Shown in pieces: positions 19,958-29,710 of a stretch of 64,000 nt of DNA. How positions within the stretch are numbered: the stretch's first letter is position 1; every line of letters begins with the position of its first letter. The notes under the pieces were generated by a model. That model was given only the letters and a program-made list of their open reading frames with translations, was not told where the DNA came from and searched no databases. Source of the DNA: Oreohelix idahoensis (taxonomy: Eukaryota > Mollusca > Gastropoda > Stylommatophora > Oreohelicidae); NCBI GenBank assembly GCA_024509875.1, contig JAMPIV010021215.1:310001-374000 (forward strand), in the 5' to 3' direction. The translations under genes and the position numbers were made by a program.

Positions 19958-22900
19958 TTATGTGGAATCATGTGGGCATCTTGACAGAATGTCTGCCATC
20001 ACATTATCTGATCCACGAATAGCTCGCACAGAGAAATGAAAAGGTTGAAGAGCAATTGCATATCGAGTAGACCTCGAGCTCTTCAAATTCTTACTCTGTA
20101 TAGCAGTAAGAGCTTTTTGGTCGGTTTCTACTATGAAATGTGCGCCTAGAAGGAATCTCTGTAGTTTGAGGATCGACCAAACCATAGCTAATAGCTCACG
20201 GTCTAAAACCGAATAATTCCTTTCTGCCGCATTAAGTTTTCTGGAAATATACATTACAGGATGCAGAGTTCCAGAGTACTCTTGCATTAGTGCCGCTCCA
20301 ATCCCAGTGGATGAAGCGTCACTACGAAGAACGAATGTCTTATCTTTAGTGGGTAGCACTAAAATAGGTGGTGTTGAAAACAATGTTTTAATCTTATCCA
20401 GAGAGCATTGGCATTCCTGAGACCAGTGGACCACATTAGGCGAACCTTTCTTTAGAAGTGTTGAGAGAGGTGCCATGATAGAGGATAGATTCTGAATGAA
20501 TCTGCCATAAAATTGAATAAGACCTAACAGACTTCTCACCTGTTTTTTAGTCTTAGGGATTGAGATGTTAAGTATCTTACTAGTATTATGGTCCTCTGTC
20601 TTTAGGAAACCATGACCAACTCGGTGGCCTAGGAAAGAAATTTCGCTAAAACCAATATAGGCTTTAGAGGGTTTCGCTGTCAGGTTGTGCTCACGCAAAG
20701 TAGACAGCAATTCATCTAACCCTGAATAGTGATCTTCCCAAGTATCGCTGAAAAGACAGATGTCGTCTAGATATGCAATGACATCTGACCGATAAGATAG
20801 GATTCGGCGCATCATGCGTACGAACGTAGCTGGTGCGTTCATAAGACCGAAAGGCATAAAATTCCATTGGAACAAACCTCTAGGTGTTGAAAAAGCCGTG
20901 AGAGGTTTGGCGCGTTCAGATAAAGGAACTTGCCAATATCCTTTAGACAAATCAAGTTTAGTGAAAAAATGAGATTTGGAGAGTCGAGTAAGTAGCTCTT
21001 CCAGTAAAGGCATAGGTTCGGCATCGAACTTCGTTACTTGATTCAATTTTCGATAGTCAACGCAAAGACGTATGTTATTGTCTTTTTTACGCACAATAAC
21101 CATCGGCGAAGAATATGCAGAGGTGGATGGTTCGATTATTTTCAAATCTATCATCTCATCCAACTCTTTCTCGACCTGTGCTTGAAAATGTATAGGTATA
21201 GGATAAGGTCTAACCCTAATAGGAGTATGGTCAGTTAGAACAATGTCATGTTGAATGACATTCGTTTGTCCAGGGATGTCAGTGAGTACATCCTGAAATG
21301 TTTGCAACATAGTTGAAACTTGTCGCTGTTCTCCTAGAGACAAATCAGGAGAGACAGTAACGTTCTTCCATGATTCACTGGAATGAAGTGGGATCATTGG
21401 AAGAGGAAGATTTACATCTGAAAAACTTGTTTCCTCATCCTGTATCACGGACAGTGATGAGTAATGACCATGTTGTACTGGAGAATTGTCCGTTGCTTGG
21501 AAAATGGGTTGCAAATAATCCGGACGTTCATGGAATTCAGTAAGCATATTGATGTGGAAGGTTTTATGCTTCCCATCAATATCGACAATATAGTCGACAT
21601 CGGAAATTTTCGATATTATATCGTACGGACCTTTCCAAGAAATAAGTAATCTGTTTTCCCTACAAGGTAGTAATACAAATGCTTTGTCACCAGGACAAAG
21701 TTGTCGTAAGCATCTCTTCTTATTGGCAAATTGCCTTGCCTTCTGTTTCGCAAATTCAGAAGAAGAAGTTGCTAATTTGCATGCTTCGATAATTTTTTGT
21801 CTCAACGCGATGACATATTCGTAGGATGACTTTGTGTCATCGTCAATATTGTCAGATGTTATGAGATCGTGAAGCAACGACATAGGGCCACGCGGACGCG
21901 CGCCAAAGACGAGTTCAAAGGGAGAAAATCCCGTATGTTCATTGGGTACCTCTCTGTAAGCGAAGAGGGCCGCAGGTAAAACTCTGTCCCAGTCTTGAGG
22001 ATGATCCTCAGTTATCTTCCCCAGTAAGTTTTTAAGTGTTCTATTAAGGCGTTCGACCATACCATTAGACATTGGATGGTAGATACTACTTAAAGATCTA
22101 TCTATCTGCAGAGTAGACATTACTTGAGACATGGTATCTGATATTAGTTGGGTGCCATGGTCTGACAATATCTCTCCGGGGAACCCCAGACGAGAAAATA
22201 TAAGCCAAAGAGCATCTGCAATATCAGCAGTAGTAATGCTCTTCAGAGGAATAGCCTCTGGCCAACGTGTGCACATATCAACACACGTCAAGATAAACTG
22301 ATGTCCTCTGGCAGACTTGATCTTAAATGGACCAATAATGTCTATGGCCATTTTTTGAAACGGCCGAATAGGAATGTCCGCCGCCTGAATGGGTGCAGCA
22401 TGCCGTGGACCTTTGGATTTAACTTCCTGACATACTTTACAAGATCGACAATAAATCCGTATGTCCTTGTTTACCAATGGCCAAAAGAAAGCCGCAAGGA
22501 CTCTTGACTTAGTACGGGAAAAACCCATGTGTCCAGCACACTGAGAGTCGTGAGCGTGCTGCAAAATTTTAACTCTCAAATTCTTGGGAACCAGGATTTG
22601 AGAATGACTTGACGTAATGGAGTCTTGAACCATACGTACAAGTACGCCGTTCTTCTTTGTAATCCACGATTTACGACTTGTGTCTTTATTCGGATCACCT
22701 TTAGTTGCAAGAATGAAGAATTTCTTCAGAGTGGGATCATCTTCTTGCTGTTTTATAAACGAGTCACGAGAAATTACCAAGGGATTATCTTGGTTATGCA
22801 CTTCATTATCTTCAGTAGATGAAGTTTGAGGCATATTAAGAGCCTGAGCTCTAGTGACTACAGCGTTAGCAATCTGCATGTTTTGCCTTTCCCACGTGGA

Positions 22901-24883
22901 AATTTGTTGCGGAGTGCATTCCTTGACTCCATGAATGCGACCGATGATGAGGTCAGCGATCGGATTCGGAAGAAGACATGCGTGTACATCTCCTGTAAAG
23001 AAAGGAGTAGCAATCCTAATGATAGCAGTAGAGTATTTCTCTAATGTGCCGCCAAATGTTACACATTTGACTACTTGTCCAGTGGCACGGGTAGGATCTA
23101 CGAGTGACTGCCTAACACCAATTGTGGTGCATCCAGAATCAAATAGCACAGAGACTGGATTGTTATTCACTAAACCCTTATGTAAGACAAGAGAACCTCT
23201 TCCATCATGCGCGACTGATGCTGGAAGAGCAGGAAGAGGATGGCCACAGCTTAAAGTAGACACTGTGGTTGGCTCAAATAACGTTTTGCATTGGGGGCAC
23301 TGAGATGCTCTCCCAAAATCAAAAGCGGCACATGCCATATTACTAGCATCATTATTATCTTTACTCTGTTTATAGGCTTCATGGGACTCTTGTTGTGCAG
23401 AGTTTGCCTGAAAATGTGGTTTATGTCTTTTGTTTTGAGATCTACCTCGGTTATTATCACCTCTGTAGTTATTGTTACCTCTATTGTAACCCCTATTTGG
23501 GTTTGAGTCATAGTTCCCTTGGTTACCATTATCATATTCATTATAATGAGTATCTCTGTAATTATGATCTTGTTGACTCCAAGACGGATAACCCTGATAG
23601 TTTCTATAATTACTTCCTCTACGGAAATTCCTATAATTATGACCACCCCTGTGTCGAGAGCTATCAGGTCGTCTCCAGTTCTTTGAAGAAGAACCCTGAA
23701 ATGATTGGTTACCTTGGTTTTGATAACTATTATGGTTACCTTTTTTATCAAATCTGTTTTGAGGTCCCTGAAATCTGTGTGAATAATTGGGATTGTATGG
23801 TGTTGCTGAAGCAACTGGCATACTCTCCTTAATCTTAGTGTTGCCAAAAGTCACGTCGGGGTGTGCAGTGACATATTGGGAACAATATTCTTCCATTTCT
23901 TTTAGAGATTTGGGTTTACGCTCATGTATAAATTCAAGGAAAGGTTTGTTCACACATGACATAATCTTATCTCTGAGCAACAAATCCATAAGTCCTTCAT
24001 ACGTTTTTTCTGTTTTGGAAAGCTCAATCCAACGATCAACTGTGAGACGTGCCTTTGCAGTGAATTCTGAGAATTCTACACCCGTCTCAGGTACCATCGT
24101 TTTAAATAAAAGGCGATAGCCTTCCTCACTTAGCTGATATTTTTTTATCAAAGCCGCCCTAATGACATCATAATTATCCTTATCTGCTTCTCCTACAAGG
24201 CATAATCTAGTCAAAGATTCACCTTTCAAGTTTTCTGATAATTGATTAGCGTATTGTGATTTATCCACATTATGTGTACGACAAGAACGTTCAAATCTAT
24301 CCAGCCAGAATGTAATATCGTCACTGGACTGATTGAACGGTGGAACCTTAACCTTGTAAGTAGAAGGTTTACCATTACCACTAGATGCCTGATTAACATT
24401 ACTCATACTTGTCAATCTCAATTTCTCCAACTCAAATTCATGTTCTCTTATTGCTTTTTTCTCTTCAGCATCTAATCTTTTTTGTTCAGCCTCCCTGTCT
24501 AATCTTTTTTGTTCAGCTTCCCTGTCTAATCTTTTTTGTTCAGCTTCCCTGTCTAATCTTTTTTGTTCAGCTTCACTGTCTAATCTTTTTTGTTCAGCCG
24601 CAGCTTCTCTTTCTAATTTTTTTTGTTCAGCTTCAAATCTCCTTTCCTCCACCTGCATCTGCAATTTCTTTTGTTCAGCAGCAGCCTCAGCTTCTCTTTC
24701 TAATCTTTTCTCTTCCGCCATAGCTTTTCTTTCTTCTGCAGCTAATCTTTTCTCTTCTGCCATAGCTCTTCTCTCTTCTGCAGCTAATGCTTTGTCATAT
24801 TGAGCAACTGCCCATTGTTCTAATTGTTGACCAGTCTTATCAAGGGCTTTCCCTTGTGTAATGAAGTATTCTAATGTAGACAT
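19958..24883 (-). CDS. Gag-Pol polyprotein, order Gag-PR-IN-RT-RNase H
   Basis: About 1641 codons without a stop. I chose the ATG at 24883 (MSTLEYFITQG) because element 2 starts the same way (MSSLDYFITQG). Residues about 30-165 form a charged coiled coil with a 9-residue repeat (REAEQKRLD type). Residues about 185-350 are a capsid region ending in a SCAN-like helical block (IELSKTEKTYEGLMDLLLRD ... HERKPKSLKEMEEY). Residues 360-510 are Asn/Arg/Gly/Tyr-rich; a CPQC...CGH pair follows. Protease DSG is near residue 585. The integrase zinc finger (HAHDSQCAGH...CRSCKVC) is near 778, with core acids in AIDIIGP, LSDHGTQ and MVERLNR (about 850-946). RT YLDD is near 1375. RNase H acids are in RSDASSTG, DRELLA, ETDQKA and DNVMADIL (about 1525-1640). 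Integrase before RT is the Gmr1-like order. All key residues are present. Confidence 0.92.
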   Translation of the reverse strand: MSTLEYFITQGKALDKTGQQLEQWAVAQYDKALAAEERRAMAEEKRLAAEERKAMAEEKRLEREAEAAAEQKKLQMQVEERRFEAEQKKLEREAAAEQKRLDSEAEQKRLDREAEQKRLDREAEQKRLDREAEQKRLDAEEKKAIREHEFELEKLRLTSMSNVNQASSGNGKPSTYKVKVPPFNQSSDDITFWLDRFERSCRTHNVDKSQYANQLSENLKGESLTRLCLVGEADKDNYDVIRAALIKKYQLSEEGYRLLFKTMVPETGVEFSEFTAKARLTVDRWIELSKTEKTYEGLMDLLLRDKIMSCVNKPFLEFIHERKPKSLKEMEEYCSQYVTAHPDVTFGNTKIKESMPVASATPYNPNYSHRFQGPQNRFDKKGNHNSYQNQGNQSFQGSSSKNWRRPDSSRHRGGHNYRNFRRGSNYRNYQGYPSWSQQDHNYRDTHYNEYDNGNQGNYDSNPNRGYNRGNNNYRGDNNRGRSQNKRHKPHFQANSAQQESHEAYKQSKDNNDASNMACAAFDFGRASQCPQCKTLFEPTTVSTLSCGHPLPALPASVAHDGRGSLVLHKGLVNNNPVSVLFDSGCTTIGVRQSLVDPTRATGQVVKCVTFGGTLEKYSTAIIRIATPFFTGDVHACLLPNPIADLIIGRIHGVKECTPQQISTWERQNMQIANAVVTRAQALNMPQTSSTEDNEVHNQDNPLVISRDSFIKQQEDDPTLKKFFILATKGDPNKDTSRKSWITKKNGVLVRMVQDSITSSHSQILVPKNLRVKILQHAHDSQCAGHMGFSRTKSRVLAAFFWPLVNKDIRIYCRSCKVCQEVKSKGPRHAAPIQAADIPIRPFQKMAIDIIGPFKIKSARGHQFILTCVDMCTRWPEAIPLKSITTADIADALWLIFSRLGFPGEILSDHGTQLISDTMSQVMSTLQIDRSLSSIYHPMSNGMVERLNRTLKNLLGKITEDHPQDWDRVLPAALFAYREVPNEHTGFSPFELVFGARPRGPMSLLHDLITSDNIDDDTKSSYEYVIALRQKIIEACKLATSSSEFAKQKARQFANKKRCLRQLCPGDKAFVLLPCRENRLLISWKGPYDIISKISDVDYIVDIDGKHKTFHINMLTEFHERPDYLQPIFQATDNSPVQHGHYSSLSVIQDEETSFSDVNLPLPMIPLHSSESWKNVTVSPDLSLGEQRQVSTMLQTFQDVLTDIPGQTNVIQHDIVLTDHTPIRVRPYPIPIHFQAQVEKELDEMIDLKIIEPSTSAYSSPMVIVRKKDNNIRLCVDYRKLNQVTKFDAEPMPLLEELLTRLSKSHFFTKLDLSKGYWQVPLSERAKPLTAFSTPRGLFQWNFMPFGLMNAPATFVRMMRRILSYRSDVIAYLDDICLFSDTWEDHYSGLDELLSTLREHNLTAKPSKAYIGFSEISFLGHRVGHGFLKTEDHNTSKILNISIPKTKKQVRSLLGLIQFYGRFIQNLSSIMAPLSTLLKKGSPNVVHWSQECQCSLDKIKTLFSTPPILVLPTKDKTFVLRSDASSTGIGAALMQEYSGTLHPVMYISRKLNAAERNYSVLDRELLAMVWSILKLQRFLLGAHFIVETDQKALTAIQSKNLKSSRSTRYAIALQPFHFSVRAIRGSDNVMADILSRCPHDST
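24474..24600 (-). repeat. 27-bp coding tandem repeat in gag
   Basis: Four to five units of GCTTCCCTGTCTAATCTTTT-type sequence (plus strand) encode REAEQKRLD repeats of the coiled coil. They are nearly identical, so copy number probably changes by slippage. Confidence 0.85.
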
Positions 24884-24895
24884 GATGTCTAACAA

Positions 24896-25997
24896 TAATA
24901 CTAATCACCTGAATCAATAATAATACCACAAGTTCTCAATGACTTGATTAATCAGTATACTATCCCAATATCTGTGGGTCACAAGCCTTTAATAAGGTCT
25001 TGTATAATAGTAATAATAATCAGGTACTGGTTTATACCATAATCCAAGTGCAGTGCACAGGCAATTGTGTCTTATGAAATATACCTATATAAAACATATG
25101 TCAACCAACAGAATACATAAAGTACAAATAGGACTGACAATACAAGAACGTTTGCAGAAATCAAAATAAATCAAATAGGGAAATCAATGAAAATAATCAC
25201 TGAATCTGCAAAGAATAACAACACAAATGACGTCACAATATATGAATATAAATTGTGAATAGAACTGAAAGATAGAAAAGGTTAGACCAACAAATTACAA
25301 ACAAATCAAAACAAAACTAAAGAACAAAGAAATATTACAAAAATAACAATAATTACAGACTTCACAGCTAACACAAAAGCAACAGTTGTCGCAGCAAATT
25401 TTCAATCAAGAAAATTGCACCTATAGAAAACGCCCACAACGGACCCTCTATGACGTGGGATATTCTGTTGTGAGGACGCCGCCCAACCTTAAACACAACC
25501 CGCTGACATAGAAACTAACATACTATACAAACAAATAACATGTAAACATAAATATATATAAATTATGTGTATGATAGTATGTGTTGCAAAATAGGCTCAG
25601 TTTTACAGTAATGGCAAAGTTATTTTTATGAAAACAAACAAACTGCCACTTTATTCAATTAAACATTCTGGCCTTAAATATTAAAGTTCATATATGGAAA
25701 ACAAGAAGATCCATCGATGAAAATAGGACTTCTTAGTTCACAAATACTGTCTTCCTGTTAACATTGACAAGAATTGATCCAACTGTTCTGTGAAACTCTG
25801 TAATGTCTAATGTAAAAAATGTCAACAACGCTGACCTACATACTGCATTCACTTGACAGGTCACGTGACGAAGTGTTGACAAAGAGCAAACCAATACTGC
25901 AAGTGTGTCGTATCAGCCACAGGAAACGGTCTGGTATCGGTAATCTGTTGACTTCTGAACTTCTGCGAGGTCAAACCCAGAAAGCTGGTCCACCAGT
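24896..25997. other. Element 1, 5' leader
   Basis: Between the 5' LTR and gag. It is AT-rich and non-coding. A stretch at about 25420-25500 (GACGTGGGATATTC, GCCGCCCAACC) resembles the element 2 leader at 37340-37390 (CTGGGATATTCC, CCAACCGCCC), consistent with common descent. Confidence 0.5.
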
Positions 25998-27458
25998 TGA
26001 TAAAGTTGATAAAGTTGGATATTTTATTCCCGTTAATGATATCCACCAAAAGATAGATATAAGTGGATGGAAGCAGACATCATCATCATCAGTTGATAAG
26101 ATCTCTATGGTGTTGTTTGCTCCACTGTAGTGTATGGAATGTCAACTTGACCTACGCAGTGGTGTGTAGACATGGATTGAGTGTATAATGTGCGAATGAT
26201 GATAAGGGTTCGTGTTGTTGACAAATGTTCTTTTCTCACACTCATGTATGACTGGAAGTCATCGACACCAACGACTGTGTACCTTTTCTAAAGTTTAATT
26301 GGACGTACACACTCGACAGCACAGATAGTGACAAATCACAGGTTGGCATAATACATCATAGTACAGTGGATAAATGGTCTTGCAATGTTATGTTACATGG
26401 GCACTCATATAGAATTAATATTATAATGGACTGTCAGTAGCCAAGCCCTCAGTATCGCCCATACATATAAATCATCTGACTTCACTGACTGAGCACGTCA
26501 GCTTATAAACAATATTTCAGATGGCTTCTAAACCTAATCTCGTTTAGCGACGATTCTCCAACATAATGTTCAGCACATATTTTTCCATATAATAATATTG
26601 AACCGCTAATAAAGGGTTCTCATGTGTAGCAGTGATCTCTGGACTAAACAAGCGATAATACGGGCATCCCTTTTCTCTTCTTGAAAGTCACTACATGTTT
26701 GGTTCCAAGATGGCTTCACTCGTGAGCTGTCACTCACGTTTGGATACAGATAATGAATCTGTCCTAAAGTTAGTCATTCATAAAACATTTCATTGCTCTG
26801 TAGATTTGATCATGAACAATTGACTGCATTCTACAGAATATAGTGCTGCTAGGAATCGAAGTCGTTTTCATCGAGTCAAATATATTCTCTTATCGAAAAT
26901 GGTGGCTTCGTACGAGAGTTCATAAAAGTATCTTGGATTACCTTGGTATAAGAAATATGAAACTGCCATTCCTTGGCAATACGCATAAACACTGGGGTAA
27001 AGCATACACGATAGGTCTAGACGACTATCACTTTCCCCACAAATACTGAGATCACTTTTTCCCGGCGACAGGCCGACATAGGAAACACACAGTCCCTATC
27101 AGGACGAAGCCAAATCACACCACACTCTAGCGACACATCCGCCGAATAGCCTTTGACCTCTCTAGAGACAACAGAACATATAGTTCGACTTAGATATGTA
27201 AAGATATACAGATATAAGACAGACTCGTCCTACTCAGACAAACAATACACATAAATTCAGGCCATAGATATTCTGAAGCAAGAACAATCTATTATTACCC
27301 AAACAACGAATAAATCGCAGTAAAATGGATTTATCCGCGGAGTTTGATCGAAGAGATGGCACAACTTTCAAGGGAAGTAACTCAATAATGACTTTCCCTT
27401 AAGCACTAAAAAATTACCTATGTATAATATTGTAAGATATCAAAGACTGCACGTAACA
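25998..27458 (-). repeat. Element 1, 5' LTR
   Basis: Near-identical to 18017-19473. Visible differences include a 5-bp TGTTA insertion near 26390, a CA insertion near 27090 and scattered substitutions. It should carry the promoter of element 1. Confidence 0.92.
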
Positions 27459-27463
27459 GACAG

Positions 27464-27555
27464 CTCTATGTGTGACGTGTGACGTGTACTGGAAAAGAGC
27501 CTACAGTAATCCCCAATACCCTTTGATCTGGGAAAATGGGCATCCTACAAGGAGG
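27464..27555. other. Spacer between the two LTR elements
   Basis: About 90 bp of host sequence. GCATCCTACAAGGA at 27540-27553 recurs at 38916-38929 on the far side of element 2. The simplest reading is that the target held a short tandem duplication into which element 2 landed. Confidence 0.6.
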
Positions 27556-27612
27556 GCATTGTTACCGCTGGATTTGCGGTAACACCTTCTGCAGGCGGAA
27601 TTGCTGGACAAT

Positions 27613-27614
<2 letters not shown>

Positions 27615-27695
<81 letters not shown>
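27615..27695. repeat. (TA)n microsatellite inside the 3' LTR
   Basis: Uninterrupted TA repeat. The homologous site in the other LTR is an interrupted short TA tract at about 37938-37963. Confidence 0.95.
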
Positions 27696-27702
<7 letters not shown>

Positions 27703-28015
27703 GCTGATAAATGGCAATCAGCTCTAGTCGGGCTTACTGGTGGCCGACAGGTGTGTGACTATGTAGATAACAACATAAGCGAATACTGAAGGGTTCTGGC
27801 ATACCTGAACAGACTGAAATCACACGCCACTGCAAACATAGGAGTCAGGAAATGTTCGGAACAGCTGTAACGTTTTAACAGTTTATTGACGACACAGCAA
27901 ACGTTGACATCAGAAACAACACACTGTCACAGGTTACTACGGGTATAAAATACGTGGCAAATGGCTGTAGCACATAGTATCAATAGACATCAGTATAATC
28001 CACAGGATCAATTAT

Positions 28016-28190
28016 CCATCAACGGGAACAACATCATAATTCTTATTAAACATCAGCAACTCTCTCAGTGCAAAAACATCCATGGGAACAATATCCATCA
28101 GAGGGAAAAGACATCATAATTCTTATTAAACATCAGCAACTCTCTCAGTGCAATAACATCCATGGGAACAAATATCCATCAGAGGAAAAA
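28016..28190. repeat. LTR-internal tandem duplication, about 85-bp unit
   Basis: CATCATAATTCTTATTAAAC through CATCCATGGGAACAA occurs twice in tandem, in this LTR and also in the other one (38286-38455). The duplication therefore predates integration. Confidence 0.85.
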
Positions 28191-28648
28191 TGAATCATGA
28201 TAATCATAATGGCCGGTATAATCCATGGCCTGAAAATATATTCCACCTCTATTAAATTTGATTCACAAAAATATATTATGGAACACACTAGCGAAATGGT
28301 AAACGTCCATTTCCCAGCTCTGCCACACAGCGTACTACCAAAAATCAGCTGCTCAAAACAGCTCAGTAAAAATTATTCAAGCGCAAACTTGCAGCTTGAA
28401 ATGTGAGCTGAATTCATCCGCCTTTCCCCCCAAAACTACTTAAAAGAACGTTCTACCAGTTTCTTTATCCTATCTTTAAACAAAGTAACAACTAGACAGG
28501 TAACAGTTTAAACATTACTCCACCTTCCACCCCTCAAATAATAAATTCTCTCATCACGCAGAGCGTGTTTACAAGCGTGTACAAAAAACCGACCCGTACA
28601 TTCCATTCTTTAACACTTAACTTCCCTTAATTAAAATATGACTTAACA

Positions 28649-29710
28649 GACTACACCGACCCCCGGAGAAAAAAATGATATGATCATATTTTGTTGTTGA
28701 AAAAATTACATCGAACAAAAAAAAAATAAAAATTGAGGTCGATGCAATCATAATATCTACACACAAGGATTACACTATGTTAAGTCATGTTAACAAAAAA
28801 GAACAAAAGAGGGATAGAAGTAGGTGAAAAGTAAAAAAACAATGAAGTATAGAAAGATAATGAGATAAGCATACGAAGATCAACAAATTCAAAGAAATAT
28901 GAAGTATATCAAGTATAGACTAGCTATGACATCATAAGTGAAAAGTAAAAAGACCAGATGAAGTACAAGAAGAATGACCAGACAATGATATATCATGGTA
29001 AACAATAAGTTACACAATGCATATTTATACCAAAAGACAAATAACTAGGTACTGTTTAAAAAAAAAAACATAATGTGCATGATAACCAAGTTAATAAAGT
29101 TATAAAGTACCAATGATGAACTTTTTATAGACATCAATTAATAATATTGCTATGCATAGTTACCCCTAGCGCACAATCAAGTGCTGGGCAAAGAAAAAAT
29201 ACATCACAACCTCAGAAAAAACACTTTTCAATGTACTAATATCGCTATACATAGTTACCCCTAGCGCACATTCAAGCTCTGGGCAAAGAAAAAAAAAAGC
29301 ATCACAATGTCAGAAAAAAATACCCTTTTCTAGTCCTCATTTTTGTTTATTTTTAAAATGCACAATACCGAAATGTATTGTAATGATAAGTTAAGTTACA
29401 ATAGTATGATCATTACAATCGTCACCCGCTCAACGTCTATCAAAACACAGTAGTATAAGAACAATATGGTAATGAATTGGTGCATAAAGATGAACCAACA
29501 TACTATCTTCAAAAAAAGTTATATCCTATCCTAATACAATACTCTCTAATATACTATACTATACTAATACTATCTACTGTCCTATTAAGGACAAACTCCA
29601 GTGATCTTGGAACATCCTGAGAGCACGAAGATACAAAAACATCTAGTATGGCGACAAACTGCCGACTGGTTTCTCTGGAACAGCAATCAATATAGCAGCT
29701 CTGACTCTCA
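28649..29710. other. Element 2, 3' untranslated region
   Basis: AT-rich and non-coding. It contains two similar about 60-bp segments around TAGTTACCCCTAGCGCACA (29157-29215 and 29250-29310). Next to the LTR, the minus strand reads CCGGGGGTCGGTGTAG, like the candidate polypurine tract of element 1. Confidence 0.55.

Larger units (their letters stand above)
18017..27458 (-). mobile_element. Element 1: Gmr1-like Ty3/gypsy LTR retrotransposon, apparently intact
   Basis: Full element of 9.44 kb in minus orientation with two 1.46-kb LTRs and a 5-bp target duplication GACAG (18012-18016 and 27459-27463). One uninterrupted gag-pol frame fills the interior. By eye the LTRs differ at about 20-25 positions plus small indels, roughly 1.5 percent, so the insertion is fairly young. 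A purine-rich GGGAGGTGTGG lies next to the 3' LTR (minus strand, about 19481-19491), as a plus-strand primer site would. Just inside the 5' LTR is TGGTGGACC, a candidate primer-binding site offset by 2 bases; I could not assign a tRNA. Confidence 0.9.
27560..28648 (-). repeat. Element 2, 3' LTR
   Basis: Partner of 37883-38915, with roughly 20 substitutions by eye. It contains a (TA)n tract of about 80 bp at 27615-27695 that is only about 25 bp in the other LTR, and an internal tandem duplication near 28030-28190. Confidence 0.92.

Noticed and set aside
22935..24119. Several plus- and minus-strand open frames overlapping gag-pol
   Set aside because: They lie inside the single long minus-strand gag-pol frame with compositional bias (Asn, Ile and Tyr-rich) and have no family motif; shadows.
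28016..28190. CRISPR-like spaced repeat
   Set aside because: Only two long tandem units with no spacers, within an LTR of a eukaryotic retrotransposon.
29050..29330. Riboswitch or structured RNA around the doubled TAGTTACCCCTAGCGCACA
   Set aside because: No convincing stem; simply a local duplication in the 3' untranslated region of element 2.
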